NCBI GenBank assembly: GCA_018969455.1
Contig: JAGWYI010000281.1
Span: forward strand, 1 to 5,960
Source: Bacteroidota bacterium
GTDB taxonomy: Bacteria > Bacteroidota > Bacteroidia > Chitinophagales > Saprospiraceae
DNA length: 5,960 bases
Reading direction: 5' to 3'
The translations under genes and the position numbers were made by a program. Under the pieces are notes generated by a model. It had not been told where the DNA came from. It saw nothing but the letters and a program-made list of their open reading frames with translations, and made no database searches. Positions 1-5,960 of the stretch are shown piece after piece; position 1 is the first letter of the stretch, and each line of letters starts with the position of its first letter.

Positions 1-1
1 G

Positions 2-571
2 ATGGATATTCAAATGCCCGAACTCGATGGCTATGCAGCAACCCATCTAATACGCCATAAACTGGGCATTAAAATACCCATTATTGCCATGACGGCACAT
101 GCGCTCTCAGGCGAACGCGAAAAATGCCTCCACATCGGGATGAACGATTATTTGGCCAAACCCATTCGAGAACAAGATTTACGCCAGGCTCTTGCGCGTT
201 TGGCGCCTTTTCATGCAATAGGTTCCCTACTCGACATCGATGCACAATACCTTTCGGAAACAACCGCCGGGAATCGGGCCTATCAGAAAGAATTGGCCCA
301 GATTTTTTTGGAACAGGCCCCTAAAGACCTCGAGGCCATCAACCTTGCGCTGGCTCATTCCGATTGGGCTGCTGCAGCCAAAGCAGCCCATAATATGAAA
401 AGTACTGTAGGCTACATGGGCTTTGCCCATAACATTGGCCGACAACTTGCCGATTTTGAACATGCCTGCCGGGGCGACCAAACAGCGCCTGTTTTACTCC
501 ACAAATTACAATTGATCAAAAGTACAGTGGAACAAGCCAAACAAGTTGTACAGCGTACGCTCCTGTCATAA
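2..571 (+). CDS. C-terminal REC-HPt portion of a hybrid sensor histidine kinase (5' end outside window)
   Basis: This is the last 189 codons of a two-component phosphorelay protein; the open frame runs off the left edge, so the true start is not visible. The window opens inside a receiver domain. The MDIQMPELDG motif places the phospho-acceptor Asp at visible residue 2, the conserved Thr is T31 (IIAMTAHAL) and the conserved Lys is K53 (DYLAKPI). A linker follows from about residue 67, then an HPt four-helix domain at about 85-185. Its phosphorylatable His is H130 (bases 389-391) in AAHNMKSTVGYMG, close to the usual AHxLKGxxxxxG pattern. A REC-HPt tail is typical of hybrid histidine kinases in which phosphate passes His-Asp-His to a separate response regulator, which is not in this window. 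The kinase and sensor parts are inferred, not seen; a standalone REC-HPt protein is the alternative. The gene ends with TAA at 569-571. Confidence 0.88.
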   Translation: MDIQMPELDGYAATHLIRHKLGIKIPIIAMTAHALSGEREKCLHIGMNDYLAKPIREQDLRQALARLAPFHAIGSLLDIDAQYLSETTAGNRAYQKELAQIFLEQAPKDLEAINLALAHSDWAAAAKAAHNMKSTVGYMGFAHNIGRQLADFEHACRGDQTAPVLLHKLQLIKSTVEQAKQVVQRTLLS

Positions 572-919
572 AAATGGCTTTTAACCCCGTCGATGGGTAG
601 AATTCCTCCACTTTTAAGGCTATTATGCCTTGTTCTGGACGATGTGCCCTACAATAACATCCTATAATGCCAACGGGTTATTCGCAAAGCATCAGGTATT
701 CCAGTAGGCGGTATATCCTGAACGCCGCCTGAAAGAAAGCATGTAATATTGCAAAATACATTGGATTTCAATGATTTAGGTCGGGCCCGGATGCAATGGA
801 GCGGGTACAGTCTTTCCAACTCATTTATTAGAAATGGGCGTACAGGCAGCGCTTGGCCGCTTTACCGATAGTTTCGCCTGACCCACCGAAACGATGGCCT
901 GAGGATGTTCTGAAAAGCC
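572..919. other. Intergenic region with no convincing gene
   Basis: Between the kinase stop and the candidate mprF promoter I see no ORF with coding character; short starts such as ATG 574 close within nine codons. The region holds one GC-rich inverted repeat (706-730) and otherwise mixed sequence. No long U-tract terminator is evident directly after the kinase stop. The frame of the downstream gene is open back to a TAG at 829-831 and offers a TTG at 853, but the encoded stretch (Pro-rich and charged) does not resemble the start of a membrane protein. Confidence 0.6.
706..733. repeat. GC-rich inverted repeat sharing its right arm with the hairpin after mprF
   Basis: AGGCGG at 706-711 pairs with CCGCCT at 725-730 around a 13-base loop. 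The 11-mer CGCCGCCTGAA (723-733) recurs exactly at 3556-3566, where it is also the right arm of a hairpin. No T-run follows, so intrinsic termination for the upstream kinase gene is possible but weakly supported. An overlapping alternative pairing is TCAGG (692-696) with CCTGA (717-721). It could be a small dispersed palindrome or coincidence. Confidence 0.4.
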
Positions 920-927
920 TAGATTTG
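920..927 (+). promoter_or_regulatory. Candidate Bacteroidota -7 promoter element for mprF
   Basis: TAGATTTG matches the Bacteroidota -7 consensus TAnnTTTG exactly and lies 18 bases before the ATG at 946, which would give a leader of roughly a dozen bases. I do not see a good TTG at the expected -33 position (about 897-904 reads CCTGAGGA), so the match may be chance. If real, it excludes the upstream TTG 853 as the start. Confidence 0.35.
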
Positions 928-945
928 AATAAAAACAGATTGATC

Positions 946-3528
946 ATGGCTTTACATATTTCAAAAAATCAGGTAAAGGGTGGACTGCTTTTCTTGTTCA
1001 GCATTGCCATATTGTGGGCAGGCATCCATTTTTTCAAAGAAGAAGGCGTCCAAATGCTTCAATTGCAGGGAGTATTTGAAAAAACCGATCGCGCCTGGCT
1101 GTTTTTAGGCTTGATTCTGGTTTTTTCCTATGTGGGCTTACATGCCTGGATGTACCAATTGTCCTTTCAGGCACTTGGGGCGAAGCCGGCATTTGCTGCC
1201 ATGATGCGGCTGTATTTAAAGCGCAATTTCCTGAGCGTATTTTTGCCGGCAGGGTTTATTTCCAGCCAGACCTTTTTTAGCAAACAAACGGCGCGTTCAG
1301 CGGGAGTGTCAGAACAGGATGTATGGTCAGCTTCTGGAATATTTTCTGTTGCTGCATTGTTGTCAATGGTAGTTGTGGTGGCCCCGGCCTTAGGTTGGCT
1401 GTTGGGCCGCCAGATTTTACCGGGCGGGGCCGCTGCGGCCTTTGGGTTGTTTAGTTTAATATTGCTTGTATTAGCGGCTTTTTTATTGAATTTGGCCCGC
1501 AGGGGCAGGATTTATCAATGGTTGGCGGTAAAATACCCGGTTATTACGGGTCGATTGGATGGTTTAAATTGGCAGCGTTTTGATGGTCGGTATTTTATAT
1601 ATGCAGTGCTGGCATCCTGTCTGGTAGAGATTGTTGGCATATTCCATGTATGGCTTTCGGTAAAAGCCGTAGGGGGTACTCCGAGTTGGGAGATGGCCTT
1701 TGCTGGTTATTTGGCAGTATTGGTGGTGTTAATGACAGCGCCTTTGTTGCGAGGTATTGGAGCCGTAGAGGCCTTGCTTGCATGGGTATTGATGCATTTG
1801 GGAATAGATACATTAACCGCGGTAGCGGCAGCCTTATTATTTCGTTTTTTTGAGTTTTGGTTGGTACTGATGCTTTCCATACCGGCCTTTTTGTTCCGCC
1901 CGGGTAATTTGTTCTTACGTCTTGCGCCATCGGTCTTGTTGTTTTTGTTGGGAGGTATAGGCATCGTATCGGGCTTGACACCATCCATACCCGAGCGGGC
2001 TGGAGTATTGGGTGATTATTTGCCTTTGGAGGCCATTCATGCTTCTGCGGCATTGTCGGTTACGGTAGGCTTTTTGTTAATGGGCGCCTCGTTTTATTTA
2101 TATCGTGGTTTGCGCAGTGCGTGGTGGTTTGCGCTGATAATGAGTATAATTGCGCTGCTGAGCCACCTGGTAAAAGGATTCGATTACGAAGAGGCCAGTT
2201 GGGCGTTGCTTACCTTGAGCGCTTTGGTGTACCAGCATCGGGAGTATCATGTAAAAACCGATATAGGATGGCTTCAAAGGTTGTGGGGGCCGGTTTTAAT
2301 TATGGCCGGGAGCAGCTTGTTGTTGGGGACACTGGGCTTTTACCTGTTGCAGCATCCACACTTTGGGGCTGATTTTGGCTGGAAACAATCCTTTTTGTTG
2401 GCATTGCAGAGTTTTATACTCCTTGAACCGGCCAGTTTGCAGGCGCTTACTCCATTTGGGAGCGAGTTTTTGGGATTAATTCACTTATTGGGAGGATTAA
2501 GTTTGTTGGTTTTAGCATACGCATTATTTCGCCCCTTATTGCCCTATGTTGGAGATGCAACATTGGACCGTGAAAAAGCAATCCATTTAGTAGAGCAGTA
2601 TGGTAATTCGGCGCTTGATTATTTCAAAACATATCCCGATAAACAATTTTATTTTCCGAGAAACGGGCAGTCGTTTGTTTCTTACAAAAGCACGGCGCGC
2701 TATGCCTTGGCACTTGAAAATCCGGTTGCTCCCAATGAGCAATTGCTGCGCGACAGTGTACTTGAATTTGATGGATTTTGCCGCAGAAATGGATTGCGCA
2801 GCATCTATTTTCGGATTCCGGAGGCATCGGCGCCGTTGTATCGATCGATGGGAAAATCCTTATTGCCTTTGGGCCAGGAAGCGATTTTAAATTTAGCGCA
2901 TTTTAGTTTGGAAGGCAAGGAGCGCAAAGCTTTACGGAACGCCTTGCACAAAATGGAACGTGAAAACTATGTGTTTGTGGTGCATGAGGCGCCACAGAAC
3001 AGCCGTTTGTTGCAGCAATTGCGTGCAGTGAGCGACGATTGGCTTCGGATGTTGCATCGAAATGAATTGAGCTTCTCTCAAGGCGTATTTGATGAGTCGC
3101 AATTGCGCGATCAAACCATTCTCACAGTAGAAAATGCAGACGGAAAAATCATGGCTTTCCTCAACCTGATTCCCGGCGCCCATGCTGAAGAAGGCAATTT
3201 CGATTTGATGCGTCGAACCAGCGATGCCCCGACTGGGACCATGGATTTTTTATACACCCATCTATTTCAGCATTTAAAAGACAAAGGATTCTCCCAATGT
3301 AATTTAGGGTTAGTTCCCATGTCGGGCCTCGATAGTCCGAGCACATTGTCAGAAAACCTGATGAAACTGGCCTACGAACGTGTTCCGCGGTTTTCGGCTT
3401 ATAAGTCGCTGCGTTTTTTTAAGGAAAAATTCAATCCGGTTTGGGAAACCAAATACATTGCTTACGACAACCAATTGGATTTGATGAATTTGCCCATTAT
3501 GCTCGACCAGGTGGTGCGGAATGGATAA
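946..3528 (+). CDS. mprF: MprF-type bifunctional lipid flippase / phosphatidylglycerol aminoacyltransferase
   Basis: This 860-residue integral membrane protein would transfer an amino acid (Lys or Ala in known members) from aminoacyl-tRNA to phosphatidylglycerol and flip the product outward, lowering negative surface charge and sensitivity to cationic peptides. Residues 1-530 hold about 13-14 hydrophobic segments (for example near 12-30, 50-68, 131-153, 216-239, 327-344, 448-468, 510-528), as in the MprF flippase and linker region. Residues about 539-845 form the DUF2156 GNAT-like synthase domain, with KALRNALHKMER (661-672), FDLMRR (752-757) and a KFNPVWETKYIAY end block (828-840). D753, R756 and K828 keep the spacing of residues I recall as important in Pseudomonas alanyl-PG synthase (D765, R768, K840). 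Length is close to S. aureus MprF (840). I chose ATG 946 over TTG 853 because the extra 31 residues look non-coding and the first membrane segment begins soon after 946. The carried amino acid cannot be read from sequence. It is convergent with the GMC operon. Confidence 0.9.
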   Translation: MALHISKNQVKGGLLFLFSIAILWAGIHFFKEEGVQMLQLQGVFEKTDRAWLFLGLILVFSYVGLHAWMYQLSFQALGAKPAFAAMMRLYLKRNFLSVFLPAGFISSQTFFSKQTARSAGVSEQDVWSASGIFSVAALLSMVVVVAPALGWLLGRQILPGGAAAAFGLFSLILLVLAAFLLNLARRGRIYQWLAVKYPVITGRLDGLNWQRFDGRYFIYAVLASCLVEIVGIFHVWLSVKAVGGTPSWEMAFAGYLAVLVVLMTAPLLRGIGAVEALLAWVLMHLGIDTLTAVAAALLFRFFEFWLVLMLSIPAFLFRPGNLFLRLAPSVLLFLLGGIGIVSGLTPSIPERAGVLGDYLPLEAIHASAALSVTVGFLLMGASFYLYRGLRSAWWFALIMSIIALLSHLVKGFDYEEASWALLTLSALVYQHREYHVKTDIGWLQRLWGPVLIMAGSSLLLGTLGFYLLQHPHFGADFGWKQSFLLALQSFILLEPASLQALTPFGSEFLGLIHLLGGLSLLVLAYALFRPLLPYVGDATLDREKAIHLVEQYGNSALDYFKTYPDKQFYFPRNGQSFVSYKSTARYALALENPVAPNEQLLRDSVLEFDGFCRRNGLRSIYFRIPEASAPLYRSMGKSLLPLGQEAILNLAHFSLEGKERKALRNALHKMERENYVFVVHEAPQNSRLLQQLRAVSDDWLRMLHRNELSFSQGVFDESQLRDQTILTVENADGKIMAFLNLIPGAHAEEGNFDLMRRTSDAPTGTMDFLYTHLFQHLKDKGFSQCNLGLVPMSGLDSPSTLSENLMKLAYERVPRFSAYKSLRFFKEKFNPVWETKYIAYDNQLDLMNLPIMLDQVVRNG

Positions 3529-3568
3529 ATTCCAGGCGGCGACTGTAAAAACAGGCGCCGCCTGAATT
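3528..3568. terminator. Hairpin between convergent genes, probable bidirectional terminator
   Basis: CAGGCGGCG (3533-3541) pairs perfectly with CGCCGCCTG (3556-3564). Inside, CTGT (3543-3546) pairs with ACAG (3551-3554) around an AAAA loop, separated by an A/G mismatch. Outside, AATT (3528-3531) can pair with AATT (3565-3568) past one bulged C. It overlaps the mprF TAA stop and lies 55 bases past the stop of the convergent - strand gene. U-tracts are short on both strands (AATTTAAT on +), so termination is inferred from position and stem strength. Confidence 0.65.
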
Positions 3569-3622
3569 TAATAGGAAAAGGCAAAAACGTCCTTGTCGAC
3601 ATTTCAAGCGGCGTTCAGGATA

Positions 3623-4204
3623 TCATCCCCAGGCGCGGTCTCCTTTTTTGTAATCAATGGTTTCATAGCGGCCGGGCACCTCCAGGAATCGCAAGGCCTT
3701 GGTTGCACCGATTTCGGAGGTAAAATAGCCCCAAAGCACCAGATCTTTGATGGTACGGAAATAATGAGCGGGCTCTTCGGCTTTTTTGGATTTCATGAAT
3801 GCTTTTTGTTCGGCATCCAGTTGAACCAAAAAATCATGACGTGCCGTTTTTGCGCATTTTACGAATGATTTGCCCTTGTTTTTGGTGCAGTTTGCCTCCA
3901 GGGTGGCGAGACCCTCCAGAAAGCGTTTTTGATCGGCGGGTTCGTAGCAATCACTTACGATAACGGCGATGAATTCGCCGGTTTTGGCCGCTTTTGCACC
4001 CGGAGTATCGGTTGCAGGGATAATGGTTTCGGCAATTTCATTGAGCAATTTGACTTGGGCCTTACTAAAAAGGCCAATACCATCGGCGGCATCCAGGTCG
4101 GTAATATGATCCCAGTCTATGTTTTTTGCCAGCAGGCTGTCGGCTCCGAGCAGGGTTCCGCCGATCAGCAAGCTCATGCGTTGGAGTGCTTCTCTTCTTT
4201 GCAT
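3623..4204 (-). CDS. Gluconate 2-dehydrogenase subunit 3-like small subunit, Tat-exported 'hitch-hiker' protein
   Basis: This 193-residue protein is probably the small subunit of the FAD oxidoreductase encoded just upstream. The start has a twin-arginine signal: RR at residues 3-4 (QRREALQ), then a hydrophobic stretch (SLLIGGTLLGADSLLA, about 11-26). No lipobox Cys is present. The mature part shows blocks expected of the gluconate 2-dehydrogenase subunit 3 family: LLNEIAETIIPATDTPGAKAA (about 53-73) and, near the C-terminus, FRTIKDLVLWGYFTSEIGATKAL followed by PGRYE (about 149-181). Cysteines are C86, C106 and C117. Members of this family serve as assembly and export partners of GMC-type subunits, for example in gluconate 2-dehydrogenase and glucoside 3-dehydrogenase; they have no catalytic centre. 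Its ATG is 10 bases after the stop of the GMC gene, so the two are surely co-transcribed. The gap is ACTATTTTTC with no Shine-Dalgarno sequence. It ends with TGA at 3625-3623. Confidence 0.85.
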   Translation of the reverse strand: MQRREALQRMSLLIGGTLLGADSLLAKNIDWDHITDLDAADGIGLFSKAQVKLLNEIAETIIPATDTPGAKAAKTGEFIAVIVSDCYEPADQKRFLEGLATLEANCTKNKGKSFVKCAKTARHDFLVQLDAEQKAFMKSKKAEEPAHYFRTIKDLVLWGYFTSEIGATKALRFLEVPGRYETIDYKKGDRAWG

Positions 4205-4214
4205 GAAAAATAGT

Positions 4215-5885
4215 TTAAAGGTTGCCTTTTTTAAGTTCTTCCACAGCGTAATTGGCGGCGCGGGCCGTGAGTGCCATGTAGGTAAGTGACGGATTTTGGC
4301 AGGCTGCCGAGGTCATGCAAGAGCCGTCGGTTACAAACACGTTGGGCGCATCGTGCATTTGGTTCCAGCGGTTAAGTACCGAATCTTTGGGGCTGTTGCC
4401 CATGCGTGCGGTACCCATTTCGTGGATGGCCATGCCTGGATAGGATCCGTTGTCGAAGGTTTTGACATTTTTAACACCGGCTGCTTCCAACATTTCGGCT
4501 GCATCGGCGATCATATCCTTGCGCATACGCATTTCATTGTCTTTCAATTCGCAGTCGATTGCAAGAACCGCTTGGCCCCATTTATCTTTTTTCGATTTGT
4601 CGAGGGTAACCTGATTTTCCTGATAGGGCAGCATTTCCCCGAATCCGGTGATTCCGATGGTCCAGGAACCGGGTTCCACAAGAATTTCCTTGAGTTCGGC
4701 GCCAATGCTGAGTTCGGCTACATCCCGGCTCCATCCCTGACGGCTTGCGCCGCCTTGATACCCAAATCCGCGCAGGTAATCGCGTTTGTCGCCAAACAGG
4801 TTTCGGTAGCGCGGAATGTAAATTCCGTTGGCCCGGCGTCCGATGTAGTATTTGTCCTCAAACCCTTCCACGAGGCCATTGGCGCCGCAGCGGAAATGGT
4901 GGTCCATCAAATTGCGTCCGAGCTGGCCGCTGGAATTGCCAATGCCGCCTTGCTGATCGGCCGAGTTAAGCAGAATAAAGGTAGAACCCAGGGTGGATCC
5001 ACACACAAAAATCACCTTGGCCTCATATTCAATGGTTTGATTGGTCTCTGCATCAATAACCAGTACGCCCCGGGCACGTTTCTTGTTTTTGTCGTACAAA
5101 ATCTGGTTCACGATGGAAAACGGCCGCAAGGTAAGGTTCCCGGTGGCTACTGCGGCAGGCAGGGTGGCCGATTGGGTGCTGAAATAGGCGCCATACGGGC
5201 AACCTCGGCTGCAGCGGTCGCGGAACTGACAAGAGGCCCGGCCATTGTGCGGCACGGTGAGGTTGGCCGTGCGGCCAATAATCATGGCACGCTGCCCTTT
5301 GTAGTGTTTTTTGATGCGTGCGGCGACTTCTTTTTCCACGATGTTCATATTCATCGGGGGTAAAAACTGCCCGTCGGGCAATTGGGCCAGGCCTTCTACC
5401 GATCCACTGATGCCTGCAAACTGCTCCACATAATCGTACCAGGGGGCAATGTCTTTGTATCGGATCGGCCAATCGATGGAAATGCCCTCTTTGGCATTGC
5501 CTTCAAAATCAAAATCACTCCAGCGGTAGCTTTGACGGCCCCACATTAAGGATTTTCCACCTACATGAAAGCCTCGATACCAATCGAATCGTTTGATTTC
5601 GGTGTAAGGGCAGTCCAGGTCATTCACCCACCAGTCGGGTTTAAACTCACTGTAAGGGTAATCGCGTTTTTGCACCGGGTGGGTCGCTTTCATTTCGTTG
5701 GTAATGCGGCCCCGGTGCGGGAATTCCCAGGTTTGTTTGGTGGCAGTGTCGTAATCGGTCACGTGTTTCACATCTTTCCCACGCTCCAACAACAGGGTTT
5801 TTAGCCCTTTTTCTGTCAGTTCTTTGGCCGCCCAGCCGCCGGAAATACCGGAGCCGACGACAATCGCATCGTACTTTTCAGCCAT
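4215..5885 (-). CDS. GMC-family FAD-dependent sugar/alcohol dehydrogenase, large subunit with probable [3Fe-4S] motif
   Basis: This 556-residue flavoprotein is the catalytic subunit of a probable periplasmic dehydrogenase. The N-terminus has the FAD Rossmann motif GSGISGG (11-17) and the strand-2 acidic residue E34 in LLLERG. HVGGKSLMWG (107-116) and GRNLMDHH (323-330) are GMC family blocks. The C-terminal GMC domain supplies the likely catalytic pair H488 (AIHEMGTARMG) and N531 (CQNPSLTYMAL). C219, C225 and C229 form a C-x5-C-x3-C motif with the ligand spacing of the [3Fe-4S] cluster in Burkholderia FAD-glucose dehydrogenase. There is no signal peptide; export is expected to depend on the Tat signal of the small subunit encoded 10 bases downstream. 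In Bacteroidota such pairs are commonly annotated as GMC oxidoreductase plus subunit 3 and relate to glucoside 3-dehydrogenase and gluconate 2-dehydrogenase. The substrate (glucose, disaccharide, gluconate or a polyol such as inositol) cannot be decided from sequence. ATG 5885 is preceded by an A-rich leader, and the FAD motif begins within ten residues, supporting this start. Confidence 0.9.
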   Translation of the reverse strand: MAEKYDAIVVGSGISGGWAAKELTEKGLKTLLLERGKDVKHVTDYDTATKQTWEFPHRGRITNEMKATHPVQKRDYPYSEFKPDWWVNDLDCPYTEIKRFDWYRGFHVGGKSLMWGRQSYRWSDFDFEGNAKEGISIDWPIRYKDIAPWYDYVEQFAGISGSVEGLAQLPDGQFLPPMNMNIVEKEVAARIKKHYKGQRAMIIGRTANLTVPHNGRASCQFRDRCSRGCPYGAYFSTQSATLPAAVATGNLTLRPFSIVNQILYDKNKKRARGVLVIDAETNQTIEYEAKVIFVCGSTLGSTFILLNSADQQGGIGNSSGQLGRNLMDHHFRCGANGLVEGFEDKYYIGRRANGIYIPRYRNLFGDKRDYLRGFGYQGGASRQGWSRDVAELSIGAELKEILVEPGSWTIGITGFGEMLPYQENQVTLDKSKKDKWGQAVLAIDCELKDNEMRMRKDMIADAAEMLEAAGVKNVKTFDNGSYPGMAIHEMGTARMGNSPKDSVLNRWNQMHDAPNVFVTDGSCMTSAACQNPSLTYMALTARAANYAVEELKKGNL

Positions 5886-5909
5886 GTTATAATTTTTGCT
5901 TGTTGTTTG

Positions 5910-5960
5910 TTAAATATCACAGATCTGCACCGCTTTTTGGAGGGATGCCAGCTTGTCGGA
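5910..5960 (-). CDS. Possible C-terminal end of an upstream gene in the same operon (partial)
   Basis: Reading leftward from the right edge, one - strand frame gives 16 codons, SDKLASLQKAVQICDI, then TAA at 5912-5910. The peptide looks like an amphipathic C-terminal helix and would end 24 bases before the GMC start, a spacing that fits an operon. The stretch is too short to identify a family. Another - strand frame also ends here after 13 codons and the third stays open, so this is only a candidate. Confidence 0.35.
   Translation of the reverse strand, partial: SDKLASLQKAVQICDI

Noticed and set aside
584..600. Short palindrome-like ACCC...GGGT after the kinase stop as a terminator
   Set aside because: Only about four pairs and no following T-run; too weak to call.
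572..945. Possible pseudogene remnant or small RNA between the kinase and mprF
   Set aside because: No frame shows recognisable protein similarity and no promoter-plus-terminator pair delimits an RNA.
1595..2053. - strand open frame of 152 codons inside mprF
   Set aside because: It lies opposite the membrane half of MprF; Pro-, Lys- and Asn-rich translation is typical of the complement of Leu/Val/Gly codons.
3929..4213. + strand open frames (also 3593-3868) opposite the small subunit gene
   Set aside because: Antisense to a gene with a Tat signal and family motifs; no independent support.
4296..5363. Long + strand open frame (355 codons) opposite the GMC gene
   Set aside because: It is fully antisense to a gene with clear GMC motifs, its translation shows no recognisable domain, and its openness follows from the codon pattern of the real gene.
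5053..5472. - strand open frame of 139 codons overlapping the GMC gene in another frame
   Set aside because: Arg-, Pro- and His-rich shadow translation within the GMC coding sequence, with no start context or family resemblance.

Overview
The window most likely comes from a member of the Bacteroidota. The evidence is a GMC oxidoreductase paired with a Tat-dependent gluconate 2-dehydrogenase subunit 3-like ('hitch-hiker') protein, A-rich leaders without clear Shine-Dalgarno sequences, and a TAnnTTTG-type -7 element (TAGATTTG) just upstream of the large + strand gene. The phylum call is inference. No rRNA, tRNA, CRISPR array, insertion sequence or phage gene was seen.

Layout. Positions 2-571 (+) are the 3' end of a large signalling protein, probably a hybrid sensor histidine kinase. 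What remains is most of a receiver (REC) domain, from the phospho-acceptor Asp onward, followed by an HPt domain. Positions 572-945 hold no convincing gene; they contain a GC-rich inverted repeat and a candidate promoter. Positions 946-3528 (+) encode an 860-residue MprF-type bifunctional flippase and aminoacyl-phosphatidylglycerol synthase. Positions 3528-3568 form a strong, nearly perfect hairpin between two convergent transcription units. On the - strand, a 556-residue GMC-family FAD oxidoreductase (5885 to 4215) is followed after 10 bases by a 193-residue Tat-signal small subunit (4204 to 3623). The right edge (5910-5960, -) may hold the last 16 codons of another gene of the same operon.

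How the genes fit together. The two - strand genes almost certainly encode one complex. The FAD subunit has no signal peptide of its own and the small subunit carries an RR signal, so the folded pair would be exported together to the periplasm to oxidise a sugar or polyol. A Cys-x5-Cys-x3-Cys motif in the FAD subunit matches the [3Fe-4S] ligand spacing of FAD-glucose dehydrogenase, so electrons would leave FAD through an iron-sulfur cluster to an acceptor not encoded here. MprF is a membrane-lipid modification enzyme and has no evident functional link to this pair or to the kinase. The window looks like ordinary chromosomal sequence with three independent functional units, and I found no clear sign of an undescribed multi-gene system.
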